This document shows positions 47,537-59,526 of a stretch of DNA of 64,000 nucleotides, piece by piece. The translations under genes and the position numbers were made by a program. Position 1 is the stretch's first letter. The number at the start of each line of letters is the position of its first letter. The stretch is from Combretum micranthum (lineage: Eukaryota; Streptophyta; Magnoliopsida; Myrtales; Combretaceae): NCBI GenBank assembly GCA_024138025.1, contig JAMXBD010002495.1, positions 62,001 to 126,000 of the forward strand, read 5' to 3'. The notes below the pieces were generated by a model. The model had not been told where the DNA came from. It ran no database searches and saw nothing but the letters and a program-made list of their open reading frames with translations.

Positions 47537-47881
47537 CAATATCTGGAAAGGCTCAACCAAGGGAAGTGCCAACATAGGAGAAAGTGGGGTGATAAGTCAA
47601 AACCCTTCCACACTTGAGAAACATGTTGAAAAATCTATGGGAAGCTGATGATGTGGAGGTCCAGAAAGCAGAAGGGAAAACCAAGGAGTGCTTGGGTGGC
47701 TGAAGTTTGAGTTTGATGGTGATTAACTAGAGATACTCTAAACAATTTGCTTGACTAAACAAAACTGTTGACTAGGTAGGGAATCATTGTGAGGTTCAAC
47801 CAATTGTTGCTACAGCTCATAATGAGAAGGAGCTTAATTGTTACTATATGACTAAAGAAAAGTGGATTGTAGATGCTAGGG
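47537..47881 (+). pseudogene. Old Copia: end of gag and start of protease
   Basis: The last stretch reads KEKWIVDAR on the plus strand, up to the Gypsy junction. It continues after the Gypsy element as DHM..SSKHFNSFDKFEHDT at 53050-53100. This is the Copia protease active-site region (WIVDSGA.DHM in intact copies). Confidence 0.65.
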
Positions 47882-48374
47882 TGTTATTGCCCCATTTTTA
47901 CAGGTTTATGCTAGGAAGAAGCAGATCAAGAGCTGAAGGGTAAGGGTCACTTGTTGGTGTTGTGTATTTGTGTGAATGTGTTGTTTATTTTTTGTTTTGT
48001 GTTCTGTCAATGTTGTTTATTTCAGTTGATGTTGTCTTTGTTAGTTGCGTTTGTTGCTAGACAGGTTGTGTTATCCAGTTGTGTAAGTGCCAACATGGGA
48101 GAATGTTCTCTTGAAAATAGGGCAGTGGGTTAGTGGGCTGAAAACTGCATGAACAGAAGTTATGCTTTGATAACTTTCAGCCCTTGTACTTATATCAGCA
48201 AAAAGATAATGAAAGAGAACAGACTTGTGTTTTCTACAATAATTATTTCAAATTTCATGAGATCATTGGGTTCTCTCTAACGAGCCCAAACCCTAAATTC
48301 ATCATAGGAAATAAGGAAGAATATCAGCCAAAGACACAATAACACTACTCCATATAATTTAAGATCTTGTGACA
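47882..48374 (+). repeat. 5' LTR of the Gypsy element
   Basis: Begins TGTTATTGCCCCA and ends CTTGTGACA. It aligns with 52555-53042, with moderate divergence. Confidence 0.9.
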
Positions 48375-48377
48375 GAT

Positions 48378-48390
48378 TGGTATCAGAGTT
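48378..48390 (+). other. Primer-binding site of the Gypsy element
   Basis: TGGTATCAGAGTT lies three bases after the 5' LTR; initiator-Met type. Confidence 0.8.
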
Positions 48391-48492
48391 AGGCTATATG
48401 GGGAATTGAGGAAGTTGCAGCAGTAGTTGGAGGCATTCTTGGCAGTGTACCAAGAAGATAGGGCATGTATGGAAGCATGCTAGGAACAGTGA

Positions 48493-49236
48493 ATGACTCA
48501 GGTCGCATCTATATTGCGAGATCTGGTAACACCTTGGGGAGTAGAGCACGTAACTGAGGCTACCAATGATAATCGAGGAAGAGGCAACAGTAATGATGGA
48601 AGAGCAGAGAGAGGGACAGTTCCAAAGCATGATTGGTCAGAAGATCCTTTGGGATGGTTAAATCATTGTGAGCAGTTTTTTGAGCATCAATGGGTGAAAG
48701 ATGAGGAGAAAGTGTAGTTGGCATTGTTTCACATAGAAGGAGATGCACAAGTATGGTATATGAAGCTTAAGCGAGACAAACCAGGGTTGTAGTGGGAGGA
48801 ATTTAAGTCACTGTGCCATTTAAGGTTTGGTCCACCTTTGAGTAGCAATAAATTAGGTGAGTTTTCCAAGCTGTGACAGGTTGGAACAGTGGAGCAATAT
48901 CAGAAGTGTTTTGAGTGACTCGCTGTTCAAATTATAGACCTAACCCGAGCGAATGAAGTGGTCATTTTCATTAGTGGACTCAAGTAGAACATAGCTGTGG
49001 ACGTTGAGTTGCAAAAACCAAGAGATATTAATCAATCTATGGGGGCAGCGTGAATGTTTGGAAGAAAAATGCTATCAGTTAAGGAGGAGCCACTTGAGTG
49101 AAAAAGCAACTTTCACCACTGGATATAGTAAAACTCCTCATTTTAAGAAGTTTAGTTGCGTTGAGATGGAGGAACGGAGGGCAAATGGATTATGCTTTAA
49201 TTGTGATGCACCCTTCATGGCTGGCCATAAATGCTA
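48493..49236 (+). pseudogene. gag: Gypsy gag, decayed
   Basis: Retrotransposon-gag domain around 48640-48990 (DPLGWLNHCEQFF, LFHIEGDAQVWYMKL, WEEFKSLCHLRFGPP) with several in-frame stops (TAG/TGA for Gln/Trp codons). A zinc-knuckle-like CFNCDAPFMAGHKC ends at 49236. The spacing matches the atypical knuckle of plant chromovirus Gag. Confidence 0.8.
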
Positions 49237-49359
49237 GTGGTTGTTTTGGGTAGAATTAGTAGAAGAACCAAAAATAGAGGATGATGGCGACAGGGGGTTA
49301 GATGAGGATGAAAGTGGTGGTAAATTGGAGATCTCCCTACATGCCATGGTGGGAATAAA

Positions 49360-49630
49360 TTAGCCACAAATGATGAAGCTGCAAGGAAATATTAATAGAA
49401 TACCTGTTTCGGTGTTAATTACTCACTGTTTTGTGGATTCTAGCCTGGTGGAAAAAATTGAGGGTGCCTTAGAGACTAAGGAGTCATTGCTCGTGGTAGT
49501 AGCCAATGGGGAAAGTGTGCACAGTGCTGGAATTTGCAGGCAGGTTCCTCTGTGCATATGTGGACATATTTTTATAGTAAGAGTTATACTCTTTGCCCTT
49601 ATGTGGGGTAAGTGTGATTTTGTGGGTTAA
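49360..49630 (+). pseudogene. Gypsy protease with the active-site DSG missing
   Basis: The frame reads MKLQGNINRIPVSVLI and then directly THCFVDSSL. In intact relatives a Asp-Ser-Gly-Ser stretch sits between VLI and TH. A 12-base in-frame deletion near 49418 would explain this. The catalytic Asp is therefore absent. Confidence 0.65.
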
Positions 49631-49863
49631 TTGGTTGAAGGCATTGGGGCCATCGCATGGGATTTCTCCACCATGAGTATGGAGTTCATAAGGCAAGGAG
49701 TGAGGGTGTGTTTAAAAGGGATGGCGAAGTCAATCTCACCTTCCATGGCAGCTGCTATACATGAGGTTGAAAAGACTTGGAAAAGTTGCTAGCTAAATTT
49801 GATGATATATTTATGTCACTACAAGGAGTTCTATCGCCCCGTACATGTGACCATGCTATCTGA

Positions 49864-51113
49864 TTGATACCAGATACTTCCCCAATTTTAGTACGTCCTT
49901 ATAGATATCACCATAATAAAAAAGATGAGATTGAAAGACAGTGTGATGAGATGTTAGCTAAAGGAATAATTAGACCTAGCCAATCTCCATTCCCATCATC
50001 GGTGCTTCTAGTTAAGAAGACTGAACAAACTTGGAGGTTTTGCGTAGATTACCGTGCACTAAATGAAAAGACTATAAAGGACAAATTTCCCATTCCCCTG
50101 ATTGAAAAATTGTTAGAAGAGCTCTTTGGCGCTAAGTGTTTCTCTAATTGGATTTAAACTCGGGGTATCATCAAGTAAGGATGTTCCCTCAAGACATTGA
50201 AAAGACCGCGTTTAGAACTCACCATGGGCATTTTGAATTTTTAGTTATGTCGTTCGGCCTTACAAATGCCCCATCTACGTTCAAGCCTTGATGAATGAGG
50301 TTTTTAAGGGAGTACTGAGGAAATTTGTTTTGGTTTTCTTTGATGACATCTTAATATGCAGTCGTTCATGGGTCGAACATTTATAGCATATCTGGGCTGT
50401 TTTCTTATTATTGGGAGACCACTAGCTGTTTCTCGAAAGCACAAAGTGTTCATTTGGACAGGGACAAATGTGTTATTTAGGACACTTGATTTCTCAAGAA
50501 GGCGTAGAAGCTGACCTACAAAAGATAGAGGCCATGCTCTCTTGGCCTAAACCTACATTAGTGAAGGCATTAAGAGGATTCCTTGATTCGACAAGGTATC
50601 ATTGGGAAATTTATCCAAAATTATGGCATGATAGTGGAACCACTTACTAAGTTATTGAGAAATAATGGGTTCAAGTGGACTGAGGAAGTTGACTAGGCCT
50701 TTATTCTCCTAAGAGAGGCAATGACTAAAGCTCCAGTGCTTTCCTTACCGGACTTTTTGCAACCCTTCGCAGTGGAGTGTGATGCAGCTGATAGTGGCAT
50801 GGGTGTGGTGCTCCAATGGCAAGGTAAGCCAATTTCATTTTTCAATCAACCATTTGCTCAAAGACATTTGAAACTTCCAGCTTATGAGAAGGAATTGATC
50901 GGTTTAGCCAAGGCAGTGAGACATTGGCGACCATATTTGTGGGGACGGAAGTTTATAGTACGAACAGACCACTATAGTCTCAAGTTTCTCTTGGAAGAGC
51001 GGGTTTTCACTTTGCCACAGCAGCATTGGATTAGCAAATTGCTTGGGTTCGATTTTCAGATTGAATGTAAAGCTGGAAGAGAAAACAAAGTGGCGGATGC
51101 TTTCTCATCGTGA
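49864..51113 (+). pseudogene. pol: Gypsy reverse transcriptase and RNase H, decayed
   Basis: RT motifs: RPYRYHHNKKDEIE, SQSPFPSSVLLVKK, WRFCVDYRALNEKT, then a frameshift near 50148, [19 protein letters not shown] in another frame, and catalytic FFDDIL near 50340. RNase H: DFLQPFAVECDAADSGMGVV, YEKELIGLAKAVRHWRPYLW and RTDHYSLKFLLE (50730-51110). Multiple stops and frame changes. Confidence 0.85.
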
Positions 51114-51119
51114 TGAACA

Positions 51120-52500
51120 AGTTGGGGAATCACAAGCCATATCATGCCCACAATTGCAGCTATTTGAACAGATTAAGCAAGAAGTTGCTGACAGTGTGGA
51201 GATGCAGCAGCTTATTAGCAAGATAAAAGGAGGAGAACAAGGTGGTTATTGGAGTTTTAAGGATGGCCTCATTTTCTATAGAAACAAGGTATATTTGATG
51301 TCTTCCTCGGCCCTTTGTGCTGCCATTATTTCTGCAATTCATAATCAAATGCATAAGGGATATCAAAAGACCTTACACTGGGTTAGGCATCATTTTTATC
51401 AAGTGCAGGACTTTGTGAGAATGCCTGGTTTGCCAGAGGAATAAGTGGAGAATTTACAGCCTGCAGGTCTTCTTCAACCCTTGCAAGTTCCAACCCAAAT
51501 TTGATAAGACATTTCCATGGACTTCATAGATGCATTGCTACTTTCACGTAGAAAACCTCTCCTTCTGGTTGTGGTGGATTGGTTCTCAAAATAGGCCCAT
51601 TTCATTCCTTTAAGCCATCCATACCCAGCTTTATCGGTTGCCAGGGTATTCTTTGATAAAATTTTCAAGTTACATGGACTGCCGGAGTCCATTGTGAGCG
51701 ATAGGGATGTTACTTTCACTAGCAATTTCTAGAAAGAGCTCTTTAAAGTTTGTGGAACACAGCTTTCCCTTTCTTCATCCTACCATCCACAAAGTGATAG
51801 TCAAAGTGAAGTTGTTAATAGGACTATAGAGATATATCTTAGATGTTTGACGAGTGACAACCCAAAGAAGTGGATGGAATGGATTGCATGGTCTGAGTAT
51901 TGTTACAACACTGCCTTTCATTCCTCTCTTAAGGCAACCCCCTTTGAGGTGTTGTATGGGCGAGCTCCTTGAGATTGCTAACATATTGCCCTGGTACAGC
52001 AAGATTAGAAGCAATTGAGCATGTGTTGGCTGAGTGTGACCAGGTTTTGAGAAATTTAATAAAGAAGTTAATGCCTGCTCAGGAGCGAATGAAATTGTAC
52101 TATGATAATAACCACAGAGATGTCTCATTTGAGGTTGGAGATTTGATACTCCTCAAGTTACAGCCTTATAGACAAATTTCATTGGCTGCTAAGAAATATT
52201 CCAAACTTCCCCAAAGTTTTATGGACCATTCAAAATGAAGGAAAAGATAGGCTCAGTTGCTTACAAGCTCGTACTTCTTGATTAGGTGAAAATCCACCTA
52301 GTTCTCCATGTTTCTTCTCAAGAAGATTCATGGAGCAGCAACCAGCGAGCCGGTGATTCCTAACATTAGTCAAGGACATGTTCCGACTCCTAAAGCTGTC
52401 ATGGACACCAAAAAGTTGTAAAACCAAACAGAGGTTTTGATTCATTGGGAAGGCTACTTGCCTGCTGAATCTTCATGGGAAATGTAGAAATGATCATACA
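51120..52500 (+). pseudogene. Gypsy integrase with C-terminal chromodomain, decayed
   Basis: Zinc-binding region remains at 51330-51440 (HNQMHKGYQKTL). The core lies at 51500-51970 with [24 protein letters not shown] and HPQSDSQSEVVNRTIE; two Asp and a Glu of the DDE triad can be aligned. After the linker (QERMKLYYDNNHRDVSFEVG) the chromodomain signature VLIHWEGYLPAESSWE lies at 52435-52485, followed by a stop. Chromodomains direct integration to particular chromatin marks in this group. Confidence 0.85.
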
Positions 52501-52554
52501 GCAATATCCTTTGTTCGTGCATGAGGTCACATGCGCTTTCAAAGGGCAGAATGA

Positions 52555-53042
52555 TGTTATTACCCCATTTCCATGGGTTTATGCTAGAAGAAGCAGATTA
52601 AGAGTTGAAGGATAAAGGTCGCTTGTTGCTGTTATATATTTGTGTGAATGTGTTGTTTATTTATTGTTTTGTGTTCTGTCAATGTTGTTGTTTATTTCAA
52701 TTGATGTTGTATTTGTCAATTGTGTATACAGGCTGTGTTGTCCAGATGTGTATGTGTTAGCATGGCAGAATGTTCTCTTGAAATAGGGTAGTGGGTTAGT
52801 GGGCTGAAAACTGCATGAACAGAAGTTATTGTTGATAATTGCTAGCCCTTGTACTTATATTAGCAGAAAGATAATGAAAGAGAACAGACTTATGTTTTCT
52901 ACGATAAATATCCAAATTTAATGAGATCGTTGGGTTCTCTCTAACGAGCCAAATCCTAAATTCATCATAGGAAAGAAAGGAAGAAGATTAGCCAAAGACA
53001 CACAATATAACACTACTCTATATAATTTAAGATCCTGTGACA
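52555..53042 (+). repeat. 3' LTR of the Gypsy element
   Basis: TGTTATTACCCCA to CCTGTGACA. The purine-rich AAAGGGCAGAATGA just before it is a candidate polypurine tract. Confidence 0.9.
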
Positions 53043-53400
53043 TAGGTCTAGAGATCACATGAAAAGTTCTTCAAAGCACTTCAATTCATTTGATAAGTTT
53101 GAGCATGACACCATGTTCGTGTAGCTGATGGGAGTGTTTCTTGCATCATAGGGAGAGGGGAAGCATCTGGGTTAATCCTAAGATGATCTTTTATGTGCCA
53201 CAGCTCAAGTAGAATCTCATCTCTGTTAGTGAGCAAACAAGGACACACACACACACACATATTTATATTCCCCTAGTTTTTATTGTGTCTTCTAGACCTA
53301 TATTCAAAGAAGGCGATTGGCAATGCTGAGGAACATTATGGTCTCTACTATCTCTCAAGAGTTACAAATATTAGTTTCATTGAGTCTAGGTTAGCTTCTG
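53043..53400 (+). pseudogene. Old Copia protease continuation
   Basis: This resumes in the same domain as 47881 (DHM..SSKHFNSFDKF) and continues with DGSVS..IGRG-like and V.PQLK.NLIS-like decayed stretches. A CA microsatellite lies at 53243-53262. Confidence 0.6.
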
Positions 53401-53407
53401 AGTTAAA

Positions 53408-53627
53408 GGGTCTGTTTGTTTATCTTTTTTGGGCAGATACAGACACTTTTTTTAAACTTTTTTCTATCAAATCGTTTATTAAAAAATAGATATAGATAAA
53501 AAAAAAAGTTGATAGTTCTTATGAAAAGATCAAATACAGATAAAATATAAATATAAATAAGATATATTTATACATATCGTTTTGATACAAATACAGATAT
53601 AGATAAAAACAGACCATTCAGAGACCC
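53408..53627 (-). mobile_element. MITE family M, copy 2 (reverse orientation)
   Basis: Reverse complement of the family, with GGGTCTGTTTG at 53408 and GAGACCC at 53627. Internal words CAGATACAGA, ATAGATATAGATAAA and GAAAAGATCAAATA match the other copies in reverse. It is more diverged than the others. Confidence 0.75.
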
Positions 53628-54080
53628 AAAATTTGGGTATTCTTTGCTATTATTGTGGCATAGGTTTCCAGGCCATCTAAATTTTAGGTGCATGTGCTAT
53701 TTATATTGCGATCTAATTTTAAACAAGGAGATATTTCATTGTGATCATTATTTTGCTAAGCTTACATGAAGTTTCTCTTGTATACTATTTATAGATTAGA
53801 AATTTGCTTTAATTATTCATTGATTTGTTTTCCATTAAGAGCCATGGTATAGTGGTTTATTGAAAATATCCCTAACAATCCACATCACATAGCTGCATTG
53901 TAATACACTCCTCCAATAATTATATAACTTACATAGGATAGCAACAACACATGACAATAGTAAACAACAACACATGAACTCACTAACACAACACACATAC
54001 ACATACAAGACAATTGAAAGCTGCCCTATTCTCCTTTATTTCCATGAGTATACACAAATAAAGGAATAAGCAGCTTATGT
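53628..54080. other. Unassigned stretch inside the old Copia
   Basis: No readable domain; AT-rich, with CA-rich words near 53950-54010. By position it replaces the region between protease and integrase core. Confidence 0.4.
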
Positions 54081-54084
54081 CTAA

Positions 54085-54480
54085 CATATAGCCACCAAAA
54101 CGGCATTGTGGAAAGACAGAATGGACGCTTGCTAGAAGTGGTAAGGTCAATGATGTTTTCAGATTTAATGCCTGATTTGCTGTGGGGAGAAGCTATTCTT
54201 GCCTTTGCTGCCTAATTTCTCAATAGGCTCCCTGTCGATGTTTTATAAGAAAAATATCCTCCTGTCAGATTGCTGAATCCCCTTCCTCTTCATGTATTTG
54301 GGTGTACAACATTATTCCAGATTGTCAACCATATATGAGTAAACTTAATGTAAGAGCTCTTAACTTGTGCTTGTGGGATATCCCCTAGTCCAAGGGGGTA
54401 TAAATGCTACGGACTCTTTTCTGGAAGGTTTAGTGTCATGTGATGTCTTGTGTTTTGGGGATCATCATCCTTATGTATCC
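54085..54480 (+). pseudogene. Old Copia integrase remnant
   Basis: Reads NGIVERQNGRLLEVVRSMMF, LLWGEAILAFAA and LPLHVFGCT with in-frame stops. This is the end of the Copia integrase core, including the catalytic Glu in VERQN, and the following conserved region. Confidence 0.75.
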
Positions 54481-54739
54481 TCTCTCCATGGAGAGAACTT
54501 GTGTAGATAATCTATGGGAGGCCTCCATGTTGAGACCAATTTGTGTATTACGATGCATCCTTTTCTTCTTCAGTTAAATCTTCATCTCTATTGAGTCAAA
54601 GTCCGGTTCCATAGCACAAATGATTGTAATTAGTTTATTTCTGATCAGTATGTTGTGTCTCTGCCAGCTCACATCCATCATCATGTGTCTCAATGTCCAA
54701 TTGGTGAGTATAGTGTAACTTTAAAATATGTAGCTTTGT

Positions 54740-55555
54740 TGAGCAAATTAGACCATGTGAAGACACAAGAACTGTTCAAAAAGCATTGGGTGATCCTAGG
54801 TTGAAAGAAGCAATTTCTGAAGAGGTGTGTGCCTTTCATGAAAACAAAACTTGAATGTAATTAACTTACATAAAAAAGAGGGATGTTGGAGGTAAATGGG
54901 TTTTAATATTAAGCATAAGGCAAATGGAAGCACACACAGAAAAGAAAGAAAAAGGAGGAAAAAAAAAGGCTTATTTGGTGGCTCAAAAATATAATCTATC
55001 TCATGGGACTGACTGCAAGGGAAAATTTGCAGCTGTGCTTAAGCTAAACTCTTTCTCTTGCTTTGCTTTTTTTTATTTTTTTTCTTTGGGCCAGCTGCTT
55101 AAGCTAAACTCAGTGAGTGTAGTTTTGTCTTTGATAGCTAATCTCAACTACCCTCTACATTTCCTAGATGTGAAAAATGCAACACATAATGGTGTGATAA
55201 AGAGGGAATTTAAATGGGATTTCCACCTAGGCTTGAGGAGGATAATAATGATGGAAATTTGTGCAAATTGAAAAGATCACTTCATGAATTAAAGCTATCA
55301 TCTATAGTATGGACCCAGCAGTTTTGTGACATATTATTGAGATTAGTATGTGCAAGGGCAAGAAAATCAAATCGTGTTTGTTAAAATAACAAAGAATGGA
55401 AAATGATCTACGTTGATTGTCTATGTTGGTGATGCAATTAAAAAATATCATAGACTTCAAGAGAAGATCAAGTTTGAGTTTTAGATGAAAGAGTTGGAAG
55501 AATTGAAATTCCTGTTGGGATGGAGGTAGCATGAAGCAAGAATAGATTTTCAATT
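54740..55555 (+). pseudogene. Old Copia RT, 5' part
   Basis: Decayed Copia RT: KALGDPRLKEAISEEV, then KW.LNIK-like and YLVAQKY, LSLIANLNYPLHFLDVKNA (54990-55190), a YVGD at the YVDD position near 55425, and KIKFEF.MKELEELKFLLG. The internal stretch near 55040-55105 includes a T-rich duplication of CTTAAGCTAAACTC. It stops at the CAATT duplication where the antisense Copia is inserted. Confidence 0.75.
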
Positions 55556-55931
55556 TGTAATACATTCTTTGATTTTCCAAAACAGGATCCTTATGTAAAT
55601 ATAATTTTCTATATCAGGATCTTTAAATGTGATAGTAGCAATCAAGATGGTTTTGATACATACCGTTATCCATAGCGTTTGATTCACACACATAGAAGAA
55701 GAAAATCTGAATTGATTCCTCTTGATGGTGAAGAAAAGGGATGTTAGAGAAAAAAAAAATATATTGGTTTCTTTTCTGTAACTTCCTGTATATTTAAATT
55801 GGGGAGGGGGAGGGATTTTAAACCCTTTGATTCTAATTACCATTATGCTCAATGACCATCTCATTAGACCTATTATATTAAAATCATACAATAAGTTACA
55901 TGAGCCACTAAAATGTTAAAATAATTTAACA
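55556..55931 (-). repeat. 3' LTR of the antisense Copia element
   Basis: 376 bp homologous to 61768-62135. The sequence next to it reads CCAAGTGGAGAT on the minus strand, a typical Copia polypurine tract, so this is the 3' LTR. Confidence 0.9.
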
Positions 55932-56565
55932 ATCTCCACTTGGCCCATGTTACAACTTGATGATTTAACAACAAAATGAGTGTGCACCATATTCAGAATT
56001 CATCAAGTCATAATTCTCAACTGAATTAAAATGACCGGATCATGGCAGTCACATATCATTTAACGACATGATTCCTTCCGTGTATCACATGATCAATTTA
56101 ACTCATAATAACTTAAATTGAGGAACATTATAATCTTTAAATTTATTATTTCCGAATATTTTACCAATTATCTTACAAACAATACGTGTATACAACTTGA
56201 AGTAGATAACAAATGAGCAAGCGAAACCATATCCTTAATTGAATTCAGTGTCATAACAATACGAGCAAACAACCATATGTGTATACACACACACACACAC
56301 ATTGCAATATCAAATCAACGAGGACCTGTCTACAATGTCCATCTGTTCAACATGTTTAGTAAATGTCTTCGGTGGCAATCCTTTAGTTTATGGATCCGCT
56401 ATCATCAGTTCAGTACCAATATGCTCAATTGACACACTTTGGTTTTGCACTTCTTCTTTAACGGATAAGTACTTCAAATCCATGTGTTTCGTGCCCTTAG
56501 AAGACCTATCATTTTTAGAGAAGAAAATAGTTGCAGAATTATCATAGTAAATCTTAATGGCCTAG

Positions 56566-57741
56566 CTATATGTCGACAATACCAAGCCTCAAGACTAAGT
56601 TCCGCAGCCACAATGCATGAATGGTGGCATCAAAGCATGCCACAAATTCAGCCTCATAGTGGAAGTAACAATGATAGACTGTTTCCCACTCTTCAATGAA
56701 ACTGCTCCTCCAAGTAACAAAAACATGTAGCCAAATGTAGATTTCCTTGAGTCTACATCTAACATAATCTGAATTTGAATAACCTACTACTTCAAGATGA
56801 TTTGATCTTTTGTATGTAAGCATGTGATCCTTGATTCCTTGTATGTACCTAAGCACTTTCTTTGCAGCTTTCCAATGGTCTATTCCAGGGTTACTTTGAT
56901 ATCGGCCTAACGTTCCTACAACGAAACTAATATCCGGCCGGGCACATGTCTGAGCATACATCAAGCTTCTAACTAGTGATGCATAGGGAATGGATTCCAT
57001 TGATTTTTGTTTCAAATCATTCTTTGGACATTGCAATTCACTTAACTTGTTTCCTTTCTGAATTGGAACTATTTCTGTAGAGCAATTTTCCATTCTAAAT
57101 CTCTCCAATACTTTATTAATATGGTCTTTTTGAGATAATCCTAACAGTCCTTGCGATCTATCGTGAAATATCTCTATTCTTATTACATAGGATGCCTCAT
57201 CCATATCTTTCATTTCAAAAGTTTTAAAGAGAAATTTCTTAACATCATGCAACAAACCTATATCATTAGCAGCCAAAAGGATATTATTGACATATAAGAC
57301 TAATATAATAAACTTGCTCCCACTGACCTTCATATAGATACACCGATCAAGGGTGTTCTCTACAAAACCATATGATGTAATGGTATTATTGAAGTTAATA
57401 TACCATGGTTGGAAAGCTTTTTTTAATCCATATATCGACTTCTTTAACTTACACACCAAGTTTTCCTGTTCTATGGTTATGAAACGTTCAGGTTGGTCCA
57501 TATAAACTTCTCTTCTAAGTCACCATCAAAAGGCAGTCTTTACATCCATTTGGTGAAGCTCTAGATCATAATGAGCTACCAAAGCCATAATAATTCTTAA
57601 GGAGTCCTTTAGAAATTGGAGAGGTCTCTTTATAGTCAATGCCATCCTTTTGAGTGTAACTTTTGACAACAAGCCTGACCTTGTATCTTTTGATGTTGCC
57701 TTTTTAGTTTTGCTTGGTCTTGAAGACCCATTTACAGCCAA
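56566..57741 (-). pseudogene. pol: Antisense Copia RT and RNase H, catalytic site mutated
   Basis: Starts with LELHQMDVKTAF (end of 57526-57741), then a frame change and a 311-codon open stretch (57501-56566): KLKKSIYGLKKA, RCIYMKVSGSKFIILVLYVN, SGLMY-like and CARPDISFVVG. The catalytic YVDD reads YVNN, so both metal-binding Asp are Asn. RNase H follows with YSNSDYVRC (YSDADxAGC in active copies) and EAEFVA. The clean open frame despite dead catalysis suggests substitution-type rather than indel-type decay in this part. Confidence 0.88.
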
Positions 57742-58232
57742 CTTGTTTTGATTCTTTAGGCAACTTTACTAGCTCCTAGACTTTATTGACATCCATTGAT
57801 TCAATCTCTTCCTTCATTATTGAACCACCTTTCAGAATCACTACATTACATGGCTTGCCTAAATGAGACTGGATCTTTATTAATGCTTAAGTCAGATTTG
57901 TGTTCAAGTGAGTAAACCACATAGTCATTTGATATAGCTGGTCTTTTCTATCTTGTAGACCTCCGTAATGCCATTTCTTGTGATAACACTTGCTCATTTG
58001 TGACTTGTACATTGTCACTTGGTTCATCTCTAATATGTTCACTTTGTGTGTTTGAATATTAACTTCTTGTTCAACATGTTGCGTGACTGTGATACAACAA
58101 AAGGAACAACCTCCTGAGTAGAAACACTAGGTGTAGGAGTTTCCTCCTGAAATTCTCGAATATCCGCTTTTCGCGATACCCTACTCCCACTAAATTGACC
58201 ATTCTCAATGAATCGAGCATTATTAGACTCCA

Positions 58233-59500
58233 TTATTCTTGTGTTGTGGTTAGGATAATAAAACCTGTACCTTTTTGACTTTTCAGGATAGTCGATAAAG
58301 TACCCACTAATGGTCCTTGCATCAAGTTTCTTTTATGTGGATTATATATCCTTATTTCTACTGGGTAACCCCAAACGTGAAGGTGCCTTAAACTGGGTTT
58401 CCTATTTGTCCATAATTCATAAGGAGTCTTAAGAACTGTCTTATTAGGAATCCTGTTTAGCAAATATGCAGCAGTTTTTAACGCATGCATCTATAAGGAT
58501 AAAGGTACAGTGCTATAACTTAACATACTCCTGGGTCTGTTTGGATTGTCTGTTTTTCATCTGTATCTGTATCTTTTTTAAAATGATATGTGTAAATATA
58601 TCCGATTTGCATCTAAATTTCACCTATATTTGTTCTATTTGATCTTTTGATGAGAACTGTTAACTTTTTTTTTATCTATATCTATTTCTTGATAAATAAT
58701 TTGTTAGTAAAAAGTTTGAAAAAGTATCTGTATCTGCCGAAAAAAAGCCAAAACAAACAGACCCTAATATCCATAAGTGTATGATTTCGCCTTTCAACCA
58801 CACCGTTTTGTTGCGGTGTACCAGACATTATATATTATGCACATATGCCTCGGTTTTTAAGGAATTTTGCAAATGGACCAGGACATTGTCCACTTTCATT
58901 GAATTTACCAAAATATTCACCTTCCTGTTTGGCCTCACTACTTTCACTTTTCTATCCAACTGCTTTTCTACTTCATTAACAAACACCTCTAGGATGTCTA
59001 CTGATTGAGACTTTTCATGTAGTAGATATAAATAACAATATCGAGAGTAGTCATCAATAAATTTGATGAAATATTTTTCACCACCCCATGTTGGAATGTT
59101 GAAAGGACCACATATGTTAGTGTGTATCAATTTAAGAAGTTCATTACTTCTCCTAGCTGGATTCTTTGATATGTGTCTAGTTTGTCTACCTTTTATACAA
59201 TCAACACAAATATCCAGTCAGCAAAATCCAATTGAGGTAAGATTTCACATTTCACCAACCTCAACACCCTTTCTTTAGATATATAACCTAAGAAAGTTGA
59301 ACATTCATTATGTGTATTACGTTTGTTACCTATATTATGCTTAACAAGAAACAGAGATTCAACATACATAACATCAAGATTAAAACGATACAAACTATCA
59401 ACAAATACCAGATCCATAATAGTACATATGTTTATATAATGCAAATACACCGTTTTCAATCTTAAAGTTAAACCTTCCATCATCCAACTTTGCAATAGAA
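58233..59500 (-). pseudogene. Antisense Copia integrase, split by a MITE
   Basis: From 59495 down: GAG-pre-integrase remains, then IHTNICGPF (catalytic Asp position is Asn), FIKFIDDYSRYCYLYLLHEK, a decayed VRPNRK where VRSDRGGE is usual, and TPQQNGVVERRN near 58800-58830. After the MITE (58764-58533) the frame continues with ALKTAAYLLNRIPNKTV, TPYELWTNRKPSLRHLHVWG (58490-58350). Confidence 0.85.
58533..58764 (+). mobile_element. MITE family M, copy 3, inside the Copia integrase
   Basis: 232 bp, GGGTCTGTTTGG to CCAAAACAAACAGACCC, the cleanest copy of the family. It separates VERRN and ALKTAAY parts of the integrase. The target duplication is not resolved. Confidence 0.85.
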
Positions 59501-59526
59501 ACTAGATTTCTAGCACATTCAGGAGC

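Larger units (their letters stand above)
47882..53042 (+). mobile_element. Chromodomain-bearing Ty3/Gypsy element (chromovirus), degenerate
   Basis: 5.2 kb, with LTRs of 493 and 488 bp, TG...CA ends and flanking TAGGG (47877-47881) versus TAGGT (53043-53047), one mismatch. Order: primer site, gag with zinc knuckle, protease remnant, RT, RNase H, integrase, chromodomain. Integrase after RNase H and a C-terminal chromodomain define chromoviruses. Stops and frameshifts are frequent, so it is inactive. It inserted into the protease region of the old Copia element. Confidence 0.9.

Noticed and set aside
54924..55271. New plus-strand protein of 115 codons
   Set aside because: It contains decayed Copia RT motifs and belongs to the old Copia element.
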